Source of the DNA: Solimonas sp040377605
Lineage (GTDB): Bacteria; Pseudomonadota; Gammaproteobacteria; Nevskiales; Nevskiaceae
Direction: 5' to 3'
Assembly: GCA_040377605.1 (NCBI GenBank)
Contig: JBEIOK010000001.1
Location: 54,938 to 118,937 of the forward strand
Length of the DNA: 64,000 nt
Position numbers and translations under genes: made by a program. The notes under the pieces were generated by a model. It had not been told where the DNA came from. It saw only the letters and a program-made list of their open reading frames with translations, and ran no database searches. This document shows positions 8,701-16,919 of the stretch, one piece after another. How positions within the stretch are numbered: the stretch's first letter is position 1; every line of letters begins with the position of its first letter.

Positions 8701-11700
8701 GCAGCAGGCATGTCCAGGGACGACACCTCGGCCGGCTCCGATATCGGGGCTTCGAAGATCGGGTCTAGCTCCGGGGCCGGGGGCATCTCGATGGCGCCGC
8801 CCTCGAGCGTCAAGCCCTCATCGCTGGTCTCAAAGAACGGATCGATGAAGGCTTCGGCGGGCACAGAGGACTGCGGCGGATCCTGCACGGACAGATCACC
8901 GGCTGCGGAGACAGGCGGCATCTCGATGACGTCGGACACTTCATCGCGCGCAGGCGGCTCCGGCTGGTGTAACGCCAACGCCGGCGCCACCGGCGTATCA
9001 GCATTCCAGCGCAGCCGCTGGACCCGTTCGACGATGTCCTGTCCGTCCCCCCGCAAGGTTCCGTCACGGTAGGCGTCGAGCTGCTGATAGAACAGCTCAT
9101 GAACGGCAGCGAGCTCGGCAAAGGCCTCGGCGTCGGGCACCGCAGCGCCGGACAGCGCCTCGCCAAACTTGTCCTGCAGTGCACGTGCGGCGTTGCCGAT
9201 CGGCTGACAGCTGGCCATCAAGGCCGCGCCCTTGAGCGTGTGGCTCAGGACCTTCAGTTCCTGCGGCGCGCGGTCGCCGTCAGGCGCCTGCATCCAGCTG
9301 CGCAGCGCCTCTTCCATCTTCTGCACGAGGTCGAAGGCCTCGGCCGTGAAAATCTCGACCAGTTCGCGATCAACGCCGTCCGCACGTTCGGTGACCGGCA
9401 CGTCGCCCTGCAGTTCGCGCAGTCGCTGCAGCCAGGGCGCGGCGTCATGCGCCTGCACCGCCTTGCTGCCGACATCCTCGATCCACCGGCACAGGACCGC
9501 CGTTGCGTCTTCCAGCACCGACAGGCCCTGCGAGCTCAGCGGCAGCTGCGCTTCGTCCAGCGAGTCCAGGTAAGCCTCGAGCGCGCCGGAAACCTCGCCG
9601 AGCGCGGCAGCGTCGACCACGCGCGCAGCGCCCCGCAGCGTGTGATAGGCACGCTTGACCTCGGAATCGATGCGATGCTGCGGCATGCCGCGATCCAGGC
9701 CGGCCAGCCAGGTCGTGGCCAACGCCAGCTTCTCGCGGGCATCCTCGCGGAAGATCGCCGCCATGTCGGCTTCCGGCGCGGCCGCCGGATCGCGGCCTTC
9801 GGCGTAGTCGCGCGCGCGCGCAATCAGCGCGCCGATTGCCGGCGCAGCCGGTTCGCGCATGCGGAACGCTTCGATCAGGCCCGGCAGCAGGGTCACGGCC
9901 TCGGTGACGGTGGTCACCACACCCGTGGAGGTCGGAATCGAGCCATCCAGGCACCGGTTGAGCAGGCTCTCGACCGCAAATCCGAAATCGCCGATCTCGG
10001 TCGCACCGACGGTGCGGCCGCTGCCCTTGAGGGTATGGAAGGCGCGACGGATCGTCGTCAAGGCGTCCCGGTTCTGCGGATCGCGGGTCCAGCCGGGCAG
10101 CGTCGACTCCAGCGTCGCGCGCACATCGCCGGCTTCCTCCAGGAAGATCTCTCGAATCTCCGGATCGTCGTCCCCCGCCGCCATTGCGGGCGCAGCAACC
10201 GGCGCGGACGCCGGAACGACGTCCGGAGCCGCCTCGGTGGTCGCCGGCACGACAGGCATCAGCGACAAAGATGGCGTCTCGTCCAGCGACAGCTCCAGCG
10301 GCGCACGCTCCAGCACCAGCGTCTGCGGCGCAGCGCCATGCTCGAGATCATCCAGGTACCGTGCCAGACCATCGAGAATCTGCTCGGCCGCCGGCAGGCG
10401 ATCCCGCACCGACTCGATGTAGTACTCGACGCAGGCCACCGCATCGGCAAAGCGATCGGCGCGATCCGAATCCTCACGCAGGCCCGCGAACTCGGAGCCG
10501 GCCACAAAGCGGCGCAGCCGCCGCAGCAATTGCCCCGCGCGCTCGGCACCGAGAATCTCGAAGCCGGAGGCGATCTCATCGACCAGCAGCGTGGCTTCCG
10601 GCAGCTCTGCCGTCGAGCCGTTCTTCAGGAAGGCGTCGACCCCGGCCTTGACCCGCGCGAGATTGACCATCGACTCGCGATACAGCGCGTCGAGACCCTC
10701 CGACAGATCGCGCGAAGCGGGCACCTTGGTTTCCAGCTGGTCCTGCGAGTCGATATCGCGCGGACGCCGCAACTGGTGGAACAGCGCATTCTCGAGACTG
10801 TTCTCGACGCGCAGGATCGAGGTCGCGATCTCCATCCATGCCGCCGGCGTCGACGCCTGGCCCGCGCTATCCAGCGCAGCGGACTGATTGACGACGACGC
10901 GCTGCAGGACGTTCAACCCCAGCGCCGCGAGCGTATCGGCAATGCGCTTGAGGCTGGCACGCGTATCGGCTTCGTCTGCAATGCCACTGCCGGTACGCAC
11001 GGCCAGATCGATACGGTCCTTGACCTTGGTGAACTCGGTCCGGATTTCTTCCGCCACCCGCCCCAGCAGCAGCATGCTCGGACCGTGGATCTTGCGGCGG
11101 TTCTCGTCCAGCTGTGCCTGACTCGGCAGATAGGTACCGAGCTGATAGGCCTGACGCAGTGCGCGGACGCGCGCGCCCTGGCCGCGCGAGCGGCCGATGA
11201 TGAACAGGAGTTGCAGCGCCAGATCGCCGGCCTGCTCCGCCGCAGCCGATTCACCCTGATCCGCGAGCAGCTTGAGCTGCGAGCCGGCACGCCCGATGTA
11301 GCGCTTGAGGTCCAGGGAGTCGTCAACGGCGCGCGCCAGCAGCACCTCGACGGTGGCTGCGACGATACGCCACAGCTGGTGCACCGCCGGAGCCTGCGCC
11401 TGTTGCGCCACATGCTCGGCGATCTTGCCGAGACGGGCGATACCCGTAGCGGCATCGCGGGCATTCCGGATCCAGGCCAGCAGCGAGGCCTGGAACAGCG
11501 GCAGCAGCTTGCGCGCCTGCTGCTGCGCGGCGCCCTCCAGCCCGCTCTGATCCGGCGCCATCGGGAATGTCAGCGCTAGCGCCTGCATCTGCTCGACGAA
11601 CAACTCGGCCTCGGTCAGCACCGGCTGGCCGCGCGCCAGACGCAACTCGTTGATCGCCGGCTGCAGGACCAGCACACAGTCTTCACCGCCATCGACCAGG

Positions 11701-12023
11701 GCCAGCAGGTAGTCGTTGAGCTGGATCGTGGCCGTGAGCAACGTCGAATACAGCGGCTCCCGGTCGGCAACGCGATCATGCGTCAGGTCCTGCAGCGCCG
11801 CGTTCATCTCCGCGGCGAGCATGGCGGCGCCATGGCAGCGGATCATCGTGGCCGTGCCGCGCACCTGATGCAGTTCGACGTAAGCCTGCTGCAGCGGCAG
11901 GCCGTCGGTATCGTTCTCCACGTACTGCTCGATCAGGCTGCGAGCCCGGGTCACGCTCTGCTCGAGTTCGCCGCGGACCCAATGCAGGCTGCTGGCGAGT
12001 TGCGGACGCAGACTGGCGTTCAT
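5763..12023 (-). CDS. chpA: ChpA hybrid chemosensory histidine kinase for type IV pili
   Basis: A 2086-residue CheA-family hybrid kinase starting at the ATG that overlaps the pilI stop (ATGA, 12020-12023). The N-terminus has an HPt-like helix with HQVRGT (His about 52). Five clear HPt domains follow, with phosphoacceptor His near 663 (HTLKGSGRT), 794 (HTLRGAARV), 928 (HTLKGAALM), 1173 (HTFKGSARM) and 1341 (HTLKGGARM), separated by acidic/Ala-Pro linkers. Then come a P3 dimerisation region (about 1450-1620), an HATPase with MRNAVVHG (~1661), DDGRGLD (~1703) and GRGVGMD (~1753), a CheW domain (~1800-1930) and a receiver from ~1960 with Asp near 2012 and Lys near 2064. It controls pilus extension and retraction (twitching, surface sensing) in related systems. 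P. aeruginosa ChpA is longer, with Ser/Thr variants of HPt. Confidence 0.95.
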   Translation of the reverse strand: MNASLRPQLASSLHWVRGELEQSVTRARSLIEQYVENDTDGLPLQQAYVELHQVRGTATMIRCHGAAMLAAEMNAALQDLTHDRVADREPLYSTLLTATIQLNDYLLALVDGGEDCVLVLQPAINELRLARGQPVLTEAELFVEQMQALALTFPMAPDQSGLEGAAQQQARKLLPLFQASLLAWIRNARDAATGIARLGKIAEHVAQQAQAPAVHQLWRIVAATVEVLLARAVDDSLDLKRYIGRAGSQLKLLADQGESAAAEQAGDLALQLLFIIGRSRGQGARVRALRQAYQLGTYLPSQAQLDENRRKIHGPSMLLLGRVAEEIRTEFTKVKDRIDLAVRTGSGIADEADTRASLKRIADTLAALGLNVLQRVVVNQSAALDSAGQASTPAAWMEIATSILRVENSLENALFHQLRRPRDIDSQDQLETKVPASRDLSEGLDALYRESMVNLARVKAGVDAFLKNGSTAELPEATLLVDEIASGFEILGAERAGQLLRRLRRFVAGSEFAGLREDSDRADRFADAVACVEYYIESVRDRLPAAEQILDGLARYLDDLEHGAAPQTLVLERAPLELSLDETPSLSLMPVVPATTEAAPDVVPASAPVAAPAMAAGDDDPEIREIFLEEAGDVRATLESTLPGWTRDPQNRDALTTIRRAFHTLKGSGRTVGATEIGDFGFAVESLLNRCLDGSIPTSTGVVTTVTEAVTLLPGLIEAFRMREPAAPAIGALIARARDYAEGRDPAAAPEADMAAIFREDAREKLALATTWLAGLDRGMPQHRIDSEVKRAYHTLRGAARVVDAAALGEVSGALEAYLDSLDEAQLPLSSQGLSVLEDATAVLCRWIEDVGSKAVQAHDAAPWLQRLRELQGDVPVTERADGVDRELVEIFTAEAFDLVQKMEEALRSWMQAPDGDRAPQELKVLSHTLKGAALMASCQPIGNAARALQDKFGEALSGAAVPDAEAFAELAAVHELFYQQLDAYRDGTLRGDGQDIVERVQRLRWNADTPVAPALALHQPEPPARDEVSDVIEMPPVSAAGDLSVQDPPQSSVPAEAFIDPFFETSDEGLTLEGGAIEMPPAPELDPIFEAPISEPAEVSSLDMPAAARVIEMAAELPPAVTVVTPAEDPELLSIFIAEAEELLEGLDQGSAALERDPRSARALNDLQRVLHTFKGSARMAGLMPVGEVAHRLESLLDSMERGSTAADTGFFSRLHNTADALHLALDDLKRGVIPDMARALDDLAGGGTPASVEAASAPAPEPALPEAEAFAAEPLMPMPEALPSTLFAAPDASVADADLIDVFTGEAVELVEQLERAHLRWQVAPSDTDALQDMQRVLHTLKGGARMSGLVAIGDAAHDLETLLTDPPLEATGSVMRAVADLRSMVDRLERGDLEALMRTAPPVAADDRSAGPEGLAPQGQSTVESDSLPQEPVVSMSTATAESWDPELFWRPAEESESLLSARRETARVPVETLDRMLNEAGEISIYRSRLEEHNAGMQTQLDEMAQAIQRIREQMRQLQAETDAQIAARGLSQAESSDRYAGEFDPLEMDRYTRMQELARALNESISDLAALHASMDGLASEAVTILLQQGRVNTEVQQGMMRTLMVPFSRQAARLQRLVQQTAQENGKRADVQFSGIEAELDRNVLERMTAPLEHLMRNAVVHGIEMPDARSFAGKDPIGRIEVNLGREGTQLFIELRDDGRGLDFQAIRDTAIKRGLMPAGVEISDEEAAQFIFMPGFSTAQRLTQDAGRGVGMDVVAAEVKQLGGTLELASESGKGARFLIRLPLTLAMSQALLVAVGTEQFAVPLPSIEGIARVPREDLDRLYAEEGAGFRYGNADYRVRYFGDFVGVARDPGNEPKTLNAILVRLPEGLGAGERRIAMVVDALIGNREVVSKALGPQVSVIPGVTGATILADGRVVLIVDVAALAQDRTRRTLRTLAAGQPPEPEADAPARNHLIMVVDDSITIRRVTERLLVKQGYRVVTAKDGLDAMAQLQTESPAAILLDIEMPRADGFEVATFVRNSQRIAATPIIMITSRSGDKHRERARSIGVNRYLIKPYLEDQLLDELRAVIAAPGVSS

Positions 12024-12568
12024 CGTGCGGCCGCCCGGAACGCTTCGCTGTCGACCAGCCGGTGCAGACTGAACGCCAGCCACGGCTGGCCCTCACGCAC
12101 AAAGGCTCCCAGCAGGTACGGCGTGAACGCACCCGCCTGCTGCTTCATCTCGTTGCGCTGCTCACCCGGCGCAAACTGGCGATAACCCGCCACCTCGTCG
12201 ACCAGAAACCCGGCGGGTGTGCGCTTGGAATTGAGGACCAGTACGCGCCGCGCCCGCGCCGCTTCGCTCGGCGGCAGCCCCAGCAGTACGGGCAGATCGA
12301 TCAGGGTCAGCAATTCGCCACGGACATTGGCGACACCGCTGAGCCAGGGCTGGGCGTTGGGCACGCGCGTGGCCCGCGGCGGCGGGATGACCTCGCGCAC
12401 ATCCTCGCGCGGTGCCGCAAGCCAAGTATTGCCGATGCGGAATCCGAGGCCGACCCAGGCCTGCGCCTCGCCCGCCACCACATCCAGCCGCGCGGCGCGC
12501 AGCCGTTCTTCCAGCTGCAGCAACAGCCCGAAGGGATCGGCTCGCAGGGCCCGCAGTTCAGCGCTCAT
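12020..12568 (-). CDS. pilI: CheW-like adaptor of the pilus chemosensory system
   Basis: A 182-residue CheW-domain protein lying between pilG and chpA on one strand. After a ~35-residue lead it has the CheW fold with GFRIGNTWLAAP, VREVIPPP, WLSGVANVRGELLTLIDL and VLVLNSKRTPAGFLVDEV. It should couple the receptor PilJ to the ChpA kinase at the cell pole. Its stop overlaps the chpA ATG, and its ATG is 12 nt after the pilG stop, so pilG-pilI-chpA-chpC reads as one operon. In Pseudomonas pilH would precede it; here pilH is about 8.5 kb away. Confidence 0.9.
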   Translation of the reverse strand: MSAELRALRADPFGLLLQLEERLRAARLDVVAGEAQAWVGLGFRIGNTWLAAPREDVREVIPPPRATRVPNAQPWLSGVANVRGELLTLIDLPVLLGLPPSEAARARRVLVLNSKRTPAGFLVDEVAGYRQFAPGEQRNEMKQQAGAFTPYLLGAFVREGQPWLAFSLHRLVDSEAFRAAAR

Positions 12569-12580
12569 GCCGGCAGGGCC

Positions 12581-12967
12581 TTATTTGCGGATGTGGGCAC
12601 GGACCGCACCCAGCAATTCGTCGCGGGTGAACGGCTTGGTGAGATATTCGTCGGAGCCGACGATGCGACCCCGGGCCCGGTCGAACAGACCATCCTTGGA
12701 CGACAGCATGATCACCGGGGTCTTGGCGAAGCGCGGGTTGCCCTTGATCAACGCGCAGGCCTGATAGCCATCCAGACGCGGCATCATGATGTCGACGAAG
12801 ATGATGTCCGGCTCATGGTCGGCGATCTTCGACAGCGCTTCGAAGCCATCCTGGGCCGTGATGACCTGATAGCCCTCGCGGGCCAGGAGCGTTTCCGCGG
12901 TCCGTCGGATGGTCTGACTGTCATCGATGACCATCACTTTCGCTGGCGCGATCGGCTGCGTGGACAC
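12581..12967 (-). CDS. pilG: twitching-motility response regulator PilG
   Basis: A 128-residue stand-alone receiver domain, first gene of the pilG-pilI-chpA-chpC operon. Start is a GTG at 12967 with GGGAGGGG upstream; the first internal Met (residue 12) would cut into the fold. Motifs are VIDDS (acidic pair), phosphoacceptor D59 in FVDIMMPRLDGYQ, MLSSKDGLFD and K111 in LTKPF. The segment from VMVIDDS to ALLxAxxxH is close to P. aeruginosa PilG, including the run IVGSDEYLTKPF. There is no output domain; it acts through protein contacts with pilus-related partners (FimV/FimL in Pseudomonas). Confidence 0.93.
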   Translation of the reverse strand: MSTQPIAPAKVMVIDDSQTIRRTAETLLAREGYQVITAQDGFEALSKIADHEPDIIFVDIMMPRLDGYQACALIKGNPRFAKTPVIMLSSKDGLFDRARGRIVGSDEYLTKPFTRDELLGAVRAHIRK

Positions 12968-13089
12968 TACCCCTCCCGGAACTCAGTATTTTCTGTGTGT
13001 TGGAAGCGGTTTTTAGCACAGTCCTTGAACACTGCCTATCCGGCCCCGATTGAGCGTCGGGTCTGCCCCCTTCGCGCTACCATCACGCC

Positions 13090-14421
13090 ATGAATACTGC
13101 CGCCCCCCACATGCCCGTCCCCCGGCTCACGACCGCGCAGACGGGGCCGCTGCTGAAGCTAGAATCGACACTGCTGGCCCGTGCCACCGATATCGAGGGC
13201 TGGTTCCGCAGCCAGTGGCAACGAACCCCGCCACCGTTCTACAGCTCGGTGGATCTGCGCAACGCCGGCTTCAAGCTGGCACCGGTGGACACCAACCTGT
13301 TCCCCGGGGGGTTCAACAATCTGAATCCGGCGTTCGAGGTGTTGTGTATCCAGGCCGTGCAGGCCTCGATGCAGCGCGTCTGCCCGGATGCCTGCGGCGT
13401 GCTGCTGGTGCCGGAAAACCATACCCGCAACAAGTTCTACCTGGAGAACGTCGCGACGCTGTTCGGCCTGATCCAGAAGGCCGGCTACAAGGTACGCATC
13501 GGCACGCTGATCCCGGAAATCCAGGAACCTACCGAGCTGACGCTGGAGCTGTCCGGCCGCACGCTGCTGCTGGAGCCGATCCAGCGTACCGGCGACACGG
13601 TGCATGTCGGCGATTTTCATCCCTGTGCCGTGTTGCTCAACAACGATCTTTCGGCGGGCGTACCGGACATCCTGCGCAACCTCTCGCAGGACGTGGTGCC
13701 GCCGCCGGATCTCGGCTGGCACCTGCGCCAGAAATCCAATCACTTCGGCTTCTATCGCGAGGTCGCCAAGGAGTTCGGCGAGCTGATCGATCTTGATCCG
13801 TGGTTCGTCGACCCGTTGTTCCGCAATTGCGGGCAGATCAACTTCCAGAACCGCGAGGGTCAGGAGTGCCTGGAAGCCAACGTCGAACTGCTGCTGACCG
13901 ACATCGCCGCGAAGTACAAGGAGTACGGCATCAGCGACGAGCCGTTCGTGATCGTCAAATCCGACGCCGGCACCTACGGCATGGGCGTGATGACCGCTCG
14001 CAGTGTCGATGACATCCGCAACATGAACCGCAAGGCGCGCACGCACATGAGCAGCGCCAAGGAAGGCCGTGGCGTCACCGGCGCCATCATCCAGGAAGGC
14101 GTCTATACCTTCGAGAAGCTCGGCGAGGATCAGGCCACGGCAGAGCCCGTGGTGTACATGATCGACCGCTTCGTGGTCGGCGGCTTCTATCGACTCAACT
14201 CCCAGCGTGGCAACCAGGAGAACCTCAACGCCCCCGGCATGCGCTTCGAGCCGCTGGCTTTCGAGGAGGCCTGTTCCGCACCGGACCTGCGCTGCGGTCC
14301 CGACGAGCGCCCCAACCGCTTCTATGCCTATGGCGTCGTCGCCCGACTCGCGGCGCTGGCGGCGGCGCGCGAGATCGCCGTCGTCACCGAAATGCGGGCA
14401 CCGACGCCGGTTGCGGCCTGA
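13090..14421 (+). CDS. gshA: glutamate--cysteine ligase, T. ferrooxidans type
   Basis: A 443-residue protein of the proteobacterial GshA class first described in Acidithiobacillus (TIGR02049-type), unrelated in sequence to E. coli GshA. Family-typical stretches include VDLRNAGFKLAPVDTNLFPGG, LVPENHTRNKFY, WHLRQKSNHFGFY and IVKSDAGTYGMGVM, the last resembling an ATP-grasp glycine loop. It makes gamma-glutamylcysteine from Glu, Cys and ATP in the cytosol. gshB follows after 12 nt, so the two glutathione steps form an operon. The gene is divergent from pilG; a second in-frame ATG seven codons in is a possible alternative start. Confidence 0.9.
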   Translation: MNTAAPHMPVPRLTTAQTGPLLKLESTLLARATDIEGWFRSQWQRTPPPFYSSVDLRNAGFKLAPVDTNLFPGGFNNLNPAFEVLCIQAVQASMQRVCPDACGVLLVPENHTRNKFYLENVATLFGLIQKAGYKVRIGTLIPEIQEPTELTLELSGRTLLLEPIQRTGDTVHVGDFHPCAVLLNNDLSAGVPDILRNLSQDVVPPPDLGWHLRQKSNHFGFYREVAKEFGELIDLDPWFVDPLFRNCGQINFQNREGQECLEANVELLLTDIAAKYKEYGISDEPFVIVKSDAGTYGMGVMTARSVDDIRNMNRKARTHMSSAKEGRGVTGAIIQEGVYTFEKLGEDQATAEPVVYMIDRFVVGGFYRLNSQRGNQENLNAPGMRFEPLAFEEACSAPDLRCGPDERPNRFYAYGVVARLAALAAAREIAVVTEMRAPTPVAA

Positions 14422-14433
14422 CGCGTTCCCCCG

Positions 14434-15384
14434 ATGAAACGAACACTCGGCGTCGTGATGGATCCGATCGGGTCCATCAAACCCTACAAGGACACCACGC
14501 TGGCCCTGATGCTGGCCGCGCAGCAGCGCGGCTGGGCGTTGCGCTACCTCGAAATGCAGGACCTGTGGTTGCGCGATGGCATTGCCATGGGTCGCGTGCG
14601 CTCCGTTACCGTATTCGATGACAAGCATCACTGGTTCGAGTTGGGCGAGGCGGAGACGATTCCGCTCGGCACGCTCGACGCGATCCTCATGCGCAAGGAT
14701 CCGCCCTTTGATCTGGAATACGTCACGTCGACCTACATCCTTGAACGCGCCGAGGCGCAGGGCGCGCTGGTCGTCAATCGACCCTCGAGCCTGCGCGACT
14801 GCAACGAGAAGATGTTCACGGCGTGGTTTCCGGCGCTCACGCCTCCGACGCTGTTCTCGCGCGATGCCACGACACTCAAGGCCTTTCACGCCGAGCATCG
14901 CGATGTCATCTACAAGCCCGTCGATGGCATGGGCGGCATGGGCATCTTCCGCGTCGGCACCGACGGCCTGAACCTGGGATCGGTCATCGAGCAGCTCACC
15001 GACCTCGGGCGACGCACGATCGTCGCGCAGCAATATCTGCCGGCAATCAAGGAGGGCGACAAGCGGGTGCTGGTGGTGGATGGTGAAGCGATTCCGTACT
15101 GTCTGGCACGGGTCCCGCAAGCCGGCGAGACGCGCGGCAATCTCGCGGCCGGCGGCAGCGGCGAGCCGCGCCCGCTGACCGAAGCCGATCGCCGGATCGC
15201 CGCCGCCGTCGGACCTGAGCTCAAACGCAGGGGCCTGCTGTTTGTCGGGCTCGACGTGATCGGCGAGCACCTCACCGAGATCAACGTGACCTCGCCAACC
15301 TGTGCCCGAGAAATCGATGCCGCCTTCGGCACCGACATCGGCGGCACGCTGATCGCGGCCATCGAGCGACGTCTGCCCGGCTGA
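14434..15384 (+). CDS. gshB: glutathione synthetase
   Basis: A 316-residue ATP-grasp enzyme of usual bacterial GshB length. It joins gamma-glutamylcysteine and glycine to make glutathione. Visible motifs are VVMDPIGSIKPYKDTT at the N-terminus, LMRKDPPFDLEYV, the ATP-binding YKPVDGMGGMGIFRV near residue 161, RVLVVDGEAIPYCLARVP and the C-terminal EINVTSPTCAREID. It directly follows gshA. In Pseudomonas gshB is next to pilG in the same chromosomal neighbourhood, which fits the divergent pilG here. Confidence 0.96.
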   Translation: MKRTLGVVMDPIGSIKPYKDTTLALMLAAQQRGWALRYLEMQDLWLRDGIAMGRVRSVTVFDDKHHWFELGEAETIPLGTLDAILMRKDPPFDLEYVTSTYILERAEAQGALVVNRPSSLRDCNEKMFTAWFPALTPPTLFSRDATTLKAFHAEHRDVIYKPVDGMGGMGIFRVGTDGLNLGSVIEQLTDLGRRTIVAQQYLPAIKEGDKRVLVVDGEAIPYCLARVPQAGETRGNLAAGGSGEPRPLTEADRRIAAAVGPELKRRGLLFVGLDVIGEHLTEINVTSPTCAREIDAAFGTDIGGTLIAAIERRLPG

Positions 15385-15414
15385 CGGATCGGCGCTCGCG
15401 CTTACAATGGCGCG

Positions 15415-16557
15415 ATGAGCGCCGTCCCTCCTGCCGACGAGCCGGTCTCCGGCCCCCCACCCGCCCCGCATCCACTGAAGGCTCGCCAGTTCGGGCGTCG
15501 TCTGCTGGTCGGCGCGTTTCTGGCGGCCCTGTTCGGCTGGCTGGCCCTGCGCCCGCAACCGGGGGACGATCCGCGTCTGCTGGTGCGCGAGTTCGAGGCC
15601 ATGGGCACGGTCCTGTCCGTGTCGGTGTATCGGAACGACGACCAGACGCCAGCAGCAGCCGAGGCACTCCTGGATCGCATCGCCGCCTCCCTGCGCGACT
15701 ATGAACAGCGGTGGTCGGCCTGGGGCGAGGGGGCACTGGGCGCCGTGAACCGACAGCTGGCCGCCGGCGAGCGTGCGTCGATCCCGGAAGCGCTACAGCC
15801 GCTGCTCGCACGCGCCGCCGATCTGGGCGAAAGATCCGGCGGCCGCTTCGACGTGCGCATCGGGCATCTGGTCGAGCTCTGGGGGTTCCACGACGAACTG
15901 AAATTCCGCACCACCCCGCCGGCCGGTACGGACGTGGCGGCGGCCCTCACCGCACTGCGCGCCGCACCGCCGCTGTCGGCGAGCGCGCAGGACGGGTACG
16001 GCCCGGCGCCGCAGATCCGGCTCGATCTCGGGGCCATCGCCAAGGGTGACGCCGTCGATCTGGCCATCGCGCAACTGCGTGAGGCCGGCTACCCGAATGC
16101 GATCGTCAACGCCGGCGGCAACCTGCGCGCTGCCGGGCGGCGCGGCGATCGCGCCTGGCGTATCGGCATCCGCCACCCGCGCCCCGATGCCCGGCATCGG
16201 CTGCTGGCCACCCTCGACATCGACACCGACGAGGCCGTGGTCACCAGCGGCGACTACGAACGCTACTTCGAGTTCGAACAGCAGCGCTATCACCACCTGC
16301 TGGACCCTCACAGCGGCCAGCCCGCACGCGGACTGCAATCGGTGACCCTGGTGGTGCCCGGCGATGCCGCCCTGGCGGACGCCGCCAGCACCGCCCTGTT
16401 TGTCGCCGGCGCCCAGTGGCCGGCCGTGGCGCAGGCCTTGGGGCTCGATCAGGTCCTGGTGGTGGATGCGCAGGGCCGCATCGAGGCGACGCCGCGACTG
16501 GCCGCGCGACTGCAGTATTCCGGCGGGCTGGAGACGGGCGTCAGCGCCGTGCCATGA
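15415..16557 (+). CDS. apbE: FAD:protein FMN transferase (ApbE family)
   Basis: A 380-residue protein with an N-terminal membrane anchor (about residues 27-44, LLVGAFLAALFGWLAL) and a periplasmic ApbE/Ftp domain. Motifs include REFEAMGTVLSVSVY, GGRFDVRIGHLVELWGF, DLGAIAKGDAVDLA, AIVNAGGNLRAAG and HHLLDPHSGQPA. These enzymes transfer FMN from FAD to a Thr/Ser of a target such as NqrC or RnfG subunits or FMN-binding domain proteins. No such target is encoded in this window. Its stop overlaps the ATG of the next gene (ATGA), and the NusG_II and Gx genes that follow are known companions of flavinylation loci. Confidence 0.9.
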   Translation: MSAVPPADEPVSGPPPAPHPLKARQFGRRLLVGAFLAALFGWLALRPQPGDDPRLLVREFEAMGTVLSVSVYRNDDQTPAAAEALLDRIAASLRDYEQRWSAWGEGALGAVNRQLAAGERASIPEALQPLLARAADLGERSGGRFDVRIGHLVELWGFHDELKFRTTPPAGTDVAAALTALRAAPPLSASAQDGYGPAPQIRLDLGAIAKGDAVDLAIAQLREAGYPNAIVNAGGNLRAAGRRGDRAWRIGIRHPRPDARHRLLATLDIDTDEAVVTSGDYERYFEFEQQRYHHLLDPHSGQPARGLQSVTLVVPGDAALADAASTALFVAGAQWPAVAQALGLDQVLVVDAQGRIEATPRLAARLQYSGGLETGVSAVP

Positions 16558-16919
16558 CGCGCGGCGATCTGCTGGTGCTGGTGCTGGCTGCGGCCCTGAT
16601 CGGCGCGCTGTACGCCCGCTACTGGCAGGCACCACGTGCAGCCACCGCGATCGAACTGCGTCGTGGCCACGAAAGTCCGCAGCGCTACGCGCTGAGTCCG
16701 AACCGCACCCTGCGGGTGCAGGGCGCGCTGGGCGAGTCGGTGCTGGAGTTGCGTGACGGCCGCGTTCGCTTTCGCAGCGGCCCCTGTCGCAATCAGGTCT
16801 GCGTGCACAGCGGCTGGCTGGCACACAGCGGCGATGCCGCCGCCTGTCTGCCCAATCGGGTGAGCATTCGACTGCTGGGCGGCAGTCCGGAACAGGCCGT
16901 CGATGGCGTCAGCTACTGA
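16554..16919 (+). CDS. NusG domain II-containing small membrane-anchored protein
   Basis: A 121-residue protein starting at the ATG overlapping the apbE stop (16554-16557). One N-terminal membrane helix (LLVLVLAAALIGALY) is followed by an extracytoplasmic domain of the NusG_II type (PF07009), recognised by the conserved GPCRNQVCVHSGWL with two Cys and a third Cys in AACLPNRVSIRLLG. Its molecular role is unknown. Proteins like this sit with ApbE and Gx transporters in electron-transfer/flavinylation gene sets, and the tight overlaps here support joint expression. Confidence 0.82.
   Translation: MTRGDLLVLVLAAALIGALYARYWQAPRAATAIELRRGHESPQRYALSPNRTLRVQGALGESVLELRDGRVRFRSGPCRNQVCVHSGWLAHSGDAAACLPNRVSIRLLGGSPEQAVDGVSY

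Noticed and set aside
9099..11579. Long plus-strand frame inside chpA
   Set aside because: Shadow of the chpA coding strand; it crosses HPt motifs that are clearly on the minus strand.
13159..15558. About 800-codon antisense frame across gshA-gshB
   Set aside because: Both plus-strand genes are unambiguous; the antisense translation has no recognisable domain.
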